A DNA stretch of 64,000 nt, from positions 11,171,380-11,235,379 of the forward strand of contig NC_029529.1 of NCBI RefSeq assembly GCF_001577835.2. The letters are read 5' to 3'. Below the pieces are notes generated by a model, which saw nothing but the letters and a program-made list of their open reading frames with translations, searched no databases and was not told the origin of the DNA. Numbering within the stretch: the stretch's first letter is position 1; each line of letters begins with the position of its first letter. The DNA comes from Coturnix japonica (lineage: Eukaryota; Chordata; Aves; Galliformes; Phasianidae). Made by a program: the position numbers and the translations under genes. Positions 21,701-33,700 of the stretch are shown one piece after another.

Positions 21701-24700
21701 GGCCATGGAGCCCCTTCCCTCTGTGCCCCTTTCTTTTCCCTTCCCATTATTCCTATGGGCTCCAAGACCCTGCTGTGCTGGCAGCTTCCAGCAGCTCATA
21801 AGCTGTGCTGGCACAGCGGTGCCACTCAGTCCCCATCCACCCGCACCACAGCGTCGGCACAGTGGTATACAAGGATACTGCTGGCACATGGCACAGCTTT
21901 CACCTTGCGCTCTGGGTTTCATTCCACAGTCCTTCTGCTGCCACCTCCCTGCTTCCCCAGCACATAGCTGCTGTACCAGGGTCCTCTGGGCACCACGCTT
22001 GGCACTGTCCGAGCACAGCCCTGGCATGCGGGAACACAGCAGTGGCAGCAAAGTATGCTGCACTGTGGCTCTCGGACCCCTTGATACTTGGCACACACCC
22101 CTGACCCCGCATGGCTCTGCAGGAGCTCAGCTGCACCCGGAAAGTGCTGCTGCAGCCCCCAAATTGCCTTCACAGCCCCAAATATGCAGCCTCAAAACCC
22201 CCACAGTTCTCCACACTAAGTGCAGAAGTCCCCCCCGCCTTCTGCCAGCTCCACTGCAGCCCAGAGCAGATGAGCACGGCACATTGTGCGGCGCTGCTAA
22301 TTCCTCCGAGCTGAATCAGCGCAGGGAAGGGATTGCAAAACCCCCTGACATGAAACCAAAAAAAAACCCCTTTTGCTTTTCAAGCCCGCAGGGTGGTCAC
22401 CGAGTGCCCTGGGGACAGAGCACTAAGACTGGGGCTCAGCAGGCAGCAGGACACATCATGGCATCCACAGCACCTGGCAGCCCATGCTGGGTAGCTACGG
22501 CTGCAGCAGAGCCCTGGCAGGACACGTAGCCTTGCAGGGCCACAGTGGGGGTACCAGGGTCCCCGAACCCCTGCCCTGGGGTGAGAGATGTCCACAGGGA
22601 GCTGGGGGAGGGTGGCATGTGTGTCAGTGTCCTGCAGCCCCCGCGTACTGCGGTGAAGCCTTGGCTGCCAGGAGGAGCTTGTGGAAAGGCAGAAATATTG
22701 CCGGCTTCCTGGAAAGCTGACGAGGCCAAGGCTGGGGAGCGGCGGTCGCCCGCAGAGGCGGCTGTGGGCCAGCACGAGGCTGGGATGGGGCTGTGGCCCA
22801 TCTGGGAGTGATTTCAGCAGTGATGGAGCTCACCACACTCCCGCCAGAGCAAAGCACAGGGCTATTTTTACACAGTGTGATGAGCAGAGCAGGCTGCAGG
22901 GCCACACAGTGTTAACCCCTCCAAGCAGCAGTGGGACACCTCCATCCCTCCTTGTGCCAGGTAAGGGCACCAGGAGCTGGCAGGAGCAGAGAGAAAAGCC
23001 TGGGGGTGAGGGTGGGGGTCAGCAGGTAGGCTCCTGTTTTGGAGGTGGGTATGGGGACAGGGATCCATCCTGCTCTGGGCTCTGCCACTGAGGCATTGCT
23101 GATGGGGTAAAATGCCCAGTGCTACCCAAAGTCATAGAAAATGGCTGCTGGGAAAAGCCAGCACACATGGCTTCATGGCCATGTCAGAACAGGGGGAGGT
23201 CCTGCCGCAGCTACCTGCATGGGGATTTGGAATGGAAATAACCCAACGTGGGATGTGTACACCCCTGGGATGAGCCCCATAGCAGCAGGGAGCCTTAAGA
23301 GGCTGAGGGTGTGGGGATCGCATCCAAATGCGCATTAACAGTCCCATCACAGCCAGTGAGTGGGGAAGTGACAGTGTGACGCTGGAGGCGTGTGCCTTGG
23401 CACGAATGAGAGCTGAAGCCCTGCAGCTGGGTGCTGCCGAGTGAGCAGATCCTCAGTCTGAGCCCTGACTTCGGCTCTGGAACATCGATGGGTGCAGTGG
23501 ACTGGGCCTGTCCGGGTCAGAGTCCCCAGGGGGAACCACCCTTCACATCCTGAAGCCAAACAGAGCTTGAGCTCTCCAAAACCGCCTTCCTTCCCTGCAC
23601 GCACCGCACAGCCCTGAGGACTTCACCCCACACAGGGCCCCATTGCTTGGCCCTCCCCAAAACTGTCCTTGATCTAGTGCTTTCATGGCACCTGTGCAAC
23701 ACAACGGGAATGTGGTGGCACAGTGGGGTGTGAGGACAGGCAGCGTACAGGGACGCCAAGCAGATGGGGCTCCTGGCAGATGCTCCTGTCTTTAGAACCC
23801 AGCTTCCAGCATTTGAGGGCTTTGGGGACACTGTGCAGACCCGGTGGTGCGGCACAACAAGGCACCACTGTTCTCCATGGAGACGGCACCAGGCTGTGGG
23901 CTGCTGCATCGGGTCTGGCCACTGACCCCGCAGCAGAGCCCGTAACCCAACTCCACCGGTGCTGGTTACAATTTAGGGCAACAATAACCTATTGAGGCTT
24001 ATTCCTGCTGCTCCTTGATCTAATTAAAGAGGGCCAGAGGGAAGACAAAACCCGATTCAAAGGCAGCGACAGGCGGCATGCTGGGGACGACGACATGGAG
24101 TGGGGCTGGGGCCACCCACACCTCCTGCTACAGGCTCTGAGCTGTGCCAAGTGTTGCTGCCCCATGCTTTCATAGCAAGGTTTGTGCATTTGCACAGCTC
24201 TCACTTGCACAGGTGAGATGGGCACCCCCAAAACACACTTGATGATGCAGAGGAGAAACTGGGGTGCCCCTTCCCTAGTGATGATGGGGAACCCATAGGA
24301 CTCAGTGTGGGCATGGCAGTGTGTCGGGGCTGGGCATGCCATAGTCTGCTTTGGGGTGCTATTGGGTACCTGAGACCACACAGGCGAGGGGCCCAAGGCA
24401 TGCTGCATGCTCCTCTTCCTGCCGCCCAGCGTCAGTAATGAATGGTATGAGCTTCCTGCCCGCCCACTGATTGCTTCCTCAATGAGCTGCTGTGCATGGC
24501 CAGCACCAGGCAGCGCTGCTCGATGGCCACATGTAGCCCAGATTGCCAGCGTACAAACTTGATCATGGGCAGTGGAGTGTGGTAGGATGGAGATGCAGCA
24601 GCGGGGAAAAGATGGTAGTGACGAGCTTGGGGGCTGGCACCTCCGAGATGGTGCCCGAGAGTGGCTCCTCCACACCCAGCCCCGAAGTGGCCACATCACC

Positions 24701-27700
24701 ACAGGGTCCCCAGATGTGGTGGGGACTGTGTGTGATACCTCCCTCTGCTCACTGCTCCCCAGAGCCAGGCCCCGTCTGCTCCTGGCCCCTTATCAGCACT
24801 GATTGCCCTGCAGCTGCAGCCTCACGAAGCCACGGGCTGACACACTGCGCACTGCCTGCCAGCCACATTCCTGGCGGCCGATAAAGCCGGCAGCCAAAAT
24901 AACTGCAGCCTGTGCAAACGGGGCTGAGTGCGGCCCCACGTCTGGATCCAATTTAGATGGGCTGGCTCACCCCAGCTGAATCCCTGTGTGCACAGGGGCC
25001 AAGCTATGGTAGGGTCTGGGGTGATTCCTGAGGGCACTGTGTAGCTGTGGGGTTCTGCATAAAGGACCCCAAAGCATCACACCCTTTGGCCACGTGCTGT
25101 GTGTGTGGCTCCCTGGAGGAGGTTCACTCCAGGCACTAATGGCACACAAGGAGGTGGCTGCAGCATCCCACCAGCACTGGGGAAGGAGTATTTTCCCCTG
25201 CAGCAGTCTTGGTTTTTAGGAGGCACAACCAGCTGAGGCTGCTTCTGCTTATTGTCCCAGCATAGTCAGCAAGCCCTAAGCCCTGGGAGCTTGCAGGAGA
25301 TGAGCGATGCTTTGAAGCCTCCTGCTCTGCCTCCACCTCTGGCTGCTCCCTGGCCACCATGCTAGGCTGACCTTCCCAGCAGGGACATACCAGCACTACC
25401 ACACCACAATAGTGACCATTCCTCTCCCCTCCTGCAGGTCCCAGCTGCTGTCTCAGGGCTGACACCTCATGTGGGGACACCACTGGGCAGTCAAGTGTTG
25501 CTTCTGCTGTCACAACTCACTCAGCTCCTTGCCAGAGGCCATGTACGAGCACCCAGCTGCTCCAATTACCCTGCCTGCTCCATCACCCTGGCCTGTGATG
25601 GAGCCAGCTCTCCATGCAGTAAGGGTCATGGTGTCCCTGATGCTTTGCCAGCAGCTCTGAGGAGAGCTGGAGGCTTCCAGCACAGTGCAGCAAGGTCCTT
25701 GCCCCTTCATCAGCCCACATCACTCCGAAGGGATGAAGGCACTACCTTCTCCTCCTCTTGCCTCTTGGAGTGGCTCCCATCTCCCTGTGTGCACCATGGC
25801 CAGCTTGCAGGGCTATACGGGAGCAATGAGGCCAGCATGGACTAGGGCATTTGTCACCTCGACAGCTCCGGTAGTTCCACAGACAAAATACGTCATCATC
25901 GCACCTTGAAAAGAAGTGTTGACCCCTCACACCCTGAGAGACGCTGTATTGCTTCCCAAAGGGATGCCCTGCAAGCAGCCCTTGCCACTGGGCAGCCCCT
26001 GTGCTGCTGCACAAAGTGCCTTGCCCATCACAAGCAAAGGGCCAGGGCCAAGATGTGCCAAAGGGTTCACCCGCATGCAGTACCGTGTCAGAAACCCGGC
26101 TGTTCTCAAGCAACATATGCCACCCACAGCACACGCAGTCACTGCCAGCACTGCTGTTGCCTGTCACAGTGCTGCTGAGGACACAGACATACTGTCCCTG
26201 GCACTGTCACCTCCAGCCCAACCCAAATGATTGCTGCCACGGACATGGCTGTTCCATTTCCAGCCTGGTTCCTGGCTTTCTGGTTGAGTGCTGCTGCCGC
26301 CAGCTCCTGTTGTGCTCCCCGCAGGTCCCCAAGCAGTAAAGCACATCCGAGCTCAGCACCACCATGCTGCTCCACGTCCCCCCTCTGTCACCCCCCGGTA
26401 ACTCCCCATCCCTACCCAGACGAGGTGTCCAGTGCCAAGGTGAAAGTCGCGCCACTGAATTTCCGTGTGTCCCAGAGCTTCACCTCCCGCTCACGCATCT
26501 GCAGGGACAAAGACATGGATTGCATCAGTAGCTGCTTGTCTTGCTCCATGTCCTCACCTTCCTTTGCTTCTAAGTGCTACAGCACGTGGCCAGCCTGCTC
26601 CTTCTACCAGGGGTGACACAGCTGAATGCACTCAGCACCCTGGGCTGTGGGTGAAGTGCAGGGCAGGCAGCAGAGCGGCTGTGGGTATGAGGGGCAGTGG
26701 CTGCTGTGCTAGTAGCTCCATGGCCAGGAGAGCCCAGCATGGCTGCTGTGACTTGACATGGCTGCAACCTGGGTTTTGCAAGGACAGGAGGTGCCTGGAG
26801 GCTCTTCTACCCATGGGGACAGAGAGATCTCCTTTCCCCAGCCTGCTCTTATTGAGACGGGCCCTCCTAAAAGCCCCTGGGGCTGCCCTTGCATTGCAGC
26901 CATCACGCTGGATGGGAGCCCCAGGCTGGCGCTGCAGAGATGCACCGGGAGGCCATGCTGAGGCCTTGGCACAGGGTGGGAAATCCCGGCTGGCACAGAG
27001 CTGCCCTCCCAGTGAGGCCCGTACCTGGCTGAACCCCACGGAGATGAGGCAATCGCTGGCTCCCATCCAGAGCAGCCGGGAGTCCTTGTTGTTCTCGTGT
27101 CCTGGGACGCACTGCAAGGCACACAGCAGACACAGCCATTAGCATTGCCACTGCCCACATCGTGCAGGACCGTGCTCTGCATGCGGCTACAGCGTGACTG
27201 TGAGCAACTGCAGGGCTGAGTGCACGGGGCCAAGCTCATCCTTGCCAAGGGGTGCCCAGAGTGCCAGTGGGATGGGGATGGCCTCCATGCTGGGACTGTC
27301 CCTGTTGGGGTCACCTTGGTGGTGCCAATATGGTCACTGGGATGAGTGGAGGGTGGAAGCAGGGAATGTGAGCATGGAGGGATGGCTCCTGGATCCCAGC
27401 ACCACCCATGGCACCAAATGTGGAGTCTGGCTTCAGCGTGACAAAAAGCTGCTCCATGCTGGCAACAAGATGCTTGAGCACGGCCACTGCCAGGGTGCAA
27501 GAGGGACTTACTTCCCCAGTTGTATCCTGGGTTCTTCGTCTGTGCCAAATCCCAGCTCAGGAGGCAGGTGCCCCACGTGCATCCAGAGACTACTGAGACA
27601 CTGACAGCAAACTGAGCCCAGCAGCACTCCTCACCATGCCCTGCCCAGCAGCCCCTCTCCCCTGGGGTTACTGTGGGGCCAGGACCCACCAGTGCACCCA

Positions 27701-30700
27701 GACTTCGCCCTGCCCTCTGTGGCACCATCGCCAGTCCCACTGCTGGGCCCTGGTGCAGCTCTGCTGAGGACAGGAGTGGAAGAGTTACAGTGCTGGCTCC
27801 CATGTGGTACCCAGATGGGCCCTGCAGTTCTGGTGTCCCAGTGGGACCCAGCAGCAGTGCTTGCTGTGCAACACAGGAGGTGCTGGAACTCCCTCGCTCT
27901 CACTTAACCAGCGCCAAGAAAACAGCCCAACCACCAATGCTTCCTGAGCCATCATGGAAAGGCAGAGCTGAGCCGAGTGCTGTGCTTCCAGCACCACCAC
28001 ACAGCCCAGCACTCCTGAACGTTCCCTGCAAAGGACAGTGGGGAGCCAGCATACGGGGGTGGCGTACACACACTCCCCTGGCACCTGGAGGAGCAGTGAC
28101 ACCATGGAGGTGCTGTGTTTTTGGGAGGAGCCCTGCCAGGAGTCCCCTCAAGGCCCAGCGGGATGCCTGCCCAGTAGATGAGCTGCTGCGGCCCACAGCC
28201 AGGGTGGGAGAGGGCACATGGTGCCAAGCACATCCCCTGCCAGGACAAACACAGCCATGCCAGCCAGGGTAGCCTGGGAGAAGCCCAGCCAAGCCTGGCA
28301 CTCATTGCAGCAGCAGCAAGATGTGGGGCAAGATCCAACACATCTCCACTGGCACTGGGGACCTCTCTGATGGAACAGACCCCCTGATGTCGTCCTCCTT
28401 TCCTGCTCGATCCTTCCCACTGCACCCTGCATGGCTCCAGGACCAGCATCCCTTCAGCCCTGTCCTGCTCCCAGCAGTTAAGCAGGCGATGTGTCCCCCT
28501 GTGCAGTGTGAGGGCTGTACCACTGCAGCGAGGACAAGGAGGGCCCCAAAGTGGGGCAGTGAGGTAGATGGCTGGGGAGCTGCTAGCCCTCCCCACCAGC
28601 CCAGTGCCTTGCTGCTAGACAGAAGGATGGAGCCAGTATCAGTGCTGAGAGGGGAAGGAAACCCTGGGAGTCAGGGCCAGGAGAGCTGGAAGCCCAACCC
28701 CAGCCAGGATTGTCGGCGAGGAGATCGCTTCTGCACCTGAGCCACTCGGCTGTGGCTGCCAAAATTTGACAGCTGGAGATTTGAAAGCCTCATCTGCTGG
28801 CTCTGCTGGCTATGGAGCAAGCAGCACCAGGGGAGCCCAGGGTGCCAGCCCTGGCGGCACAGCTGGCAAAGGGCAGGGAATGCTCAGTGGCAGCACCTCT
28901 GCAGCACACACAGCACAGTGGGAGCTGTAACACTCCTGTGAGCAACTGATGGAGCTGTGGATGGCCCCCAGCTGGGTGGGACGGGGCAGAGTATGCCAGA
29001 ATGCGCCTTCAGATCACTCTGGAGAGGAGATGGTGCTGGGACCCTCTCCCAGCCCAGCCCAGTGCCCTGGCGGGGCCTCGCTGCTCGCAGCCCACGTTGC
29101 GCACGCTGCGGCAGGGAAACATGTTTTCTGCATTAGTTCCATCCCGGGCTGAGCAGTACGTATGTCAGCAAATATGCGGGAGGTTGGGGCCGGGGCGCTC
29201 CGGTTTCGGAGGTGGCTCAGACACCAGGCTGTGCAGATGTTGCCAGAGGTGAGCAGGCAGGGCTGGATGGTGCGGGTGCCGCTCCACCTAGTGGCAGCCG
29301 GTCCCGGGGGGCCCCCAGGAGCCCCCACCTGTGTCCTGAGCAGGAGGCAGATGCCGAAGTCAGGAAGGGGGGGTGTGAGCTGGATGCTGAGGTCAGATGA
29401 GAGCCACAGCGTGGACAGAGGTCCATGGGGCTGGCAGAGCTAGGCAAGAGACAAGTCTGTTTGGAGACAATTGATGATGGCAGCCTCACTGTGCACACAC
29501 TGATCGGCTCATCCCTCCTGCCCCCCATCCTGCCCTGTAAGTCCGTGGGGTCCCCAGCCCTCAAGAGCCCCAGATACACTGTGGGACACAAAGTGGCTGA
29601 ACACTCCACACCATGGGGAGCATGGCTGGCGTGTCAGATGCAGCTGTTGGCAGCACAGCCACAGTGGGTCAGCATGAGCTGGCAACAGCTGCTGGCAGAT
29701 TTCAGCTCCTCGGCTGCCTAGGAGAACCTGACACAAAGCAAAAACTTCTCCTACACCAGGACGAGCCCAGCCTCTGCCTGCAATATTTACCTTTGGGCAG
29801 GGGCTGGGGAGCCCAGGGCAGGGTTAGGCAGCAGAGGGAAACCCCCGAGCTCTGGGATCCCTCAGTTCTGCCATGCTCATGGCTGGCAGACCACAGGCAT
29901 CGGAACCCTGTGGAGAAAAGGATGGGGAAAGTAATTGCTGCCACAAACAGGCACGAGCCCAAGGGGCAGAGGAAAAGCTTCCTGGGGAGCTGAGGGGGTT
30001 AATCATGGTGCATCCTCCCCGCAGAAGAATGTGATCTCCCCTCGCTGCCAAATCCCGCTCGCTCTAGAGGTGGCCAGGAGTGCAGAGCAGCCTCTGGCAG
30101 GCTGGGCCCAAGTCTGCAGAGCAGCTCGGCTCCTCCAACAGAGGGAGGGGATAGCGTGAGGCTGGAGGGGCTGCCTGCCCCCAAAAGGTGGCTTTGTGTT
30201 CAGAAGCTGCACTCCTTCTGAAGCAAAGAAAGGAGGAGCCAGCCTCTCTGACAGCCACATACAAAGTACTCTGCTCTGAGCCTTGTGGCCCTGCTGAATC
30301 ACACTGAACTACAGCTGCCAGGCATCCAAATGGGATGGCAGACACAGAGCTTCCCTGTAGCAAAGCTCCAGCAGTCCTGTGCCAGTCCTGATAAGGGAAG
30401 AGTGGGTTTAGCGTGTGGGTGCCACAGTGGAGAGGGACCAGCATAAGAGCACCTCTCTCCCCCCAGGGCAGCAAGCTACGGGGCTCCCCAAGACCCCCAA
30501 CCCACATCAGCAAGCAGCAGCACAGTAAGGCTGTGACCCACCAACCCCACAGGGATGTCCCCAGTATTCCTGCAGGACAGACAGGCACCCTGCGGAGGGC
30601 GAGTCCTTACGCCGATGTGGTGATGCTGGGGCTCAGCCTGAATCCTCTTCAACTTCCCCATATCTGCAATACCAGCGGCATTCCTGCGAAGGATAGCCGA

Positions 30701-33700
30701 GGGGGAAGCAGAGCAGAGGAAATATAAACAATCCCGTGCAGTTACGCTGGGGAACAGAAGCATGAGAGCGCGGAGCGCGCAATGCTATAAATAGGCAGCC
30801 CAGAGCTTGGCCAACTTTTTCAAAGCTTCCCACGGTCTCCTTGGGAATGTGGGATGCTGCGGACCTTCCCTCTGCCCAGAGGAAGCTGCTGCTGAGGCTG
30901 GGAGTCAGGTACCCCCAGGGTGACCCCAGCGTGGGATACCACACTGCTGGGGTGGGGAGGCGGGCAGAGATCCTCCTATGTCCTGGTGCTCCTTCCCCTG
31001 CTGAGCGGTGCCCAGCTAGACCCAGCAGCCAGGGACAGGACTGCTGCCAAGGCAGGATCCAGGGCAAAGGTGTCATGTCAGGGTCTGCGGGGTCCAAGTG
31101 GTGGGCATGGCCGGGTGGCTCCAGCCTGGACATCCACCTTGCCCTAGCACTGCCCTGCCTGCAGGGTCAATGCTTGTGGGATGGAGTGGCAGGGCAATGG
31201 CTGGGGTGTGGGAGTGGGGCTGCAGGGGAGCCGTGGGCAGAGGTGGGCACCCCCAGGTCCCTACCTTCCCCCATGACATGGCCTGCAAGGCAGGGAGATA
31301 ACCCACCGTGGGGACAAACACACCCCAAATTGTCCCCAGCTGCCCTCAGCCCAGGTCACACAAGTGTTGTGCTCCAAGGGAGCACTATAAAACGTGAGCA
31401 CAGGCGTGCACTCGCCCGGCGTGCGTGGCCGTTCCCTCGCCCCCAGTTCTGCCAAAACAGCGTCGGGGGAAGTTTCTCGTGAGAACAAGCACAGTTCCTC
31501 TCCATCCCACACTGGCTGTGCTCAGCCGTGGCCCCGCAGCACGGCGTATCGGCGGCGCCTGCTCCAGCCCCATAATGTGAGCCAGGTGCCGGCCAGATGC
31601 ATGCAGCCCTACACATGCCATGCAAGAGCGGGGGTGGATGCGGGACACTGCATGTGGGAGACAGGGCTCTGCTGCACCGAATCAGGATGCTGGGAAAGCA
31701 ACCAAGGAGATATCACCTCCAGCACTGCCAATGCTAAAAGCCAGAGGCCACTCGGTGCCATTCAGGTGAGTCACCTGCAGTGTTGGTGCCCTTCTGGCAC
31801 CCTGACCCCAGCCTGGCACCATGATCCCAGCACTGTCCTCACTGCATGAAGGGCCACAACTACTACACAAGCAAATGTGAGGGCTTGGTCCAAACAATGC
31901 AGGAATGCCCAGAGGCAGAAGGAAGCTTCATGTCTAGTTGCTGCAGGGTTGGCAAAGGTAGGAGGGGAGAAGCACTCAGCCCTGTCAGGGCTGTAGCTGG
32001 GAGGGGTGGGATGAAATTCATCTCCAACACAAGGGTCAAGGCAAGGAGGGAGACAATGTACAGCAGCAACAAGCACTGAACCCGTAGGAGACGAGGGGAA
32101 GGGAGGGGGGTGTGTGGCCTTGTGAGAAGTCAAGGCAGTGTATGGGACATGCGGGACCTCACAAAAGGACAACATCCAGACGGAGCTGTGCGGGACACAC
32201 GATGGGACCAGCTGCAGCAAAGAGGTGACCATGGGCCCCAGGGGGGCCAAGCAGCCACTGCTTGGGGTTCTGGCCACTCCCAGTGCAGCGTGAGGTCCCA
32301 GGCAGGCAGCCCACATGCCCTCCTCACCATCCTGTGGTCCCTGACAATGCAAGTACTGCACCCACGAGACCCAAGACAGCCCCACTGCAGCCACCCCTCC
32401 TCCCTGCTCCTGAGGCTCCACTTTTAGCTCCTTCTCTTCCTTTTCCTCTGCTCTAAAAAAGGAATGGTTTAATGAGGGAGGCTTGGCAAATTAAGAAAAC
32501 CAGCCGGAGGAGCAGCTCTGTGCTGAGCTTTGCTTTGTTGGAAGCACGCTGCAGAGGGATGGAGCTGTGCTGGCAGCAGTGCTGAGCCTGCAGCCACGAC
32601 TCCGAGTGGAGCAGTTAGAAACCCATCGCTCATCTCCTTCACCACAGTGAGAACCAGGCAGTCTCAGAGCTGGGAGCTGGTGAGGCATGGGCACCACGCG
32701 GTGGCCCTGACAGCCCTTGGTTTCGTAACCACGCTGGCCCCAGGGAGCAGGAGCCCTTCCAAGCATCCCAGCCCTCCAGCAACAGGGGGAAAACACAAAA
32801 CACAGGAGCGTTATCCCTCTTGGCTAAGCCAGCTCTCTGCAAACTTCCAAAGGATTTATGGCATTTTAAAGTTTTCCCCTTCAGCACAGTACTTCTCCAA
32901 GACTAAACATCTTCATCAATTCTCAGCCGGACGGGGTTATGGCTGCGGTGCTGCGCCTCGCGGCAGCAAAGGTACACATTTCTCTTGGCAAACTCCGAGT
33001 GCCGGCTCTGGCCTGGCTCAGGAGGCGGCAGAGGGAAGTGAGCTGCCTGCTTTGAACAGACCCCATCATTCACACGTTATTTTTAATAGCTCAGTTAGAC
33101 AGAGTCCACCCGCCCCAGGAGACTTGGCTGGAGCCCACGGAGCTCACAGCATCACAGAAATGCCGTTATACAAAGCGACAGAACTGTCAGGGGAAGAACC
33201 AGGGGGCAGGGAGATGTGGAGTGAATCCGGCTCCTCCCTGCAAGGTTGAGCAGCTCCCAGAGCCATTCGGAGGGCTGGGAGTGCTTCATCCTGGCTTGTT
33301 TGCATGTATAACTGCTGGATTTATACTTAAATACAGTACTGCTGTATTTACAAAGGCTGCCTCAAGGCACCTCTCACACCTGCAGAGGGCACCCATGCAC
33401 CCTGGAGGCTGTTGCTCTCCAGAGCCCAGGGGCAGGCACATGCTGGTGCCACGAGCACACACTGCAGCCGTCCCATCCTTCTCTCCACTGCTTCCCTTCC
33501 TTCCCAGAAGCCTCCCACCCCTTCTGCACGGGGAAACAGTGGCTGTCGGCAGCCAGAACCCTGAAGCCACAGGAAACCTCTAATAAGAGGCTGTTTAAAC
33601 TTGATGTGGATGGCAAGGCCCAAGTCCTCTACTTATTTCCTAATCACTGTTATTTTGCTGAGCTGCACAAATCCAGCTGCCCAACCTCACCCTTGGCAGG

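Noticed and set aside
24236-24305. TGATGATG boxes suggesting a C/D snoRNA
   Set aside because: There is no CTGA D box at proper spacing and no terminal stem, and the host intron is in the opposite orientation.
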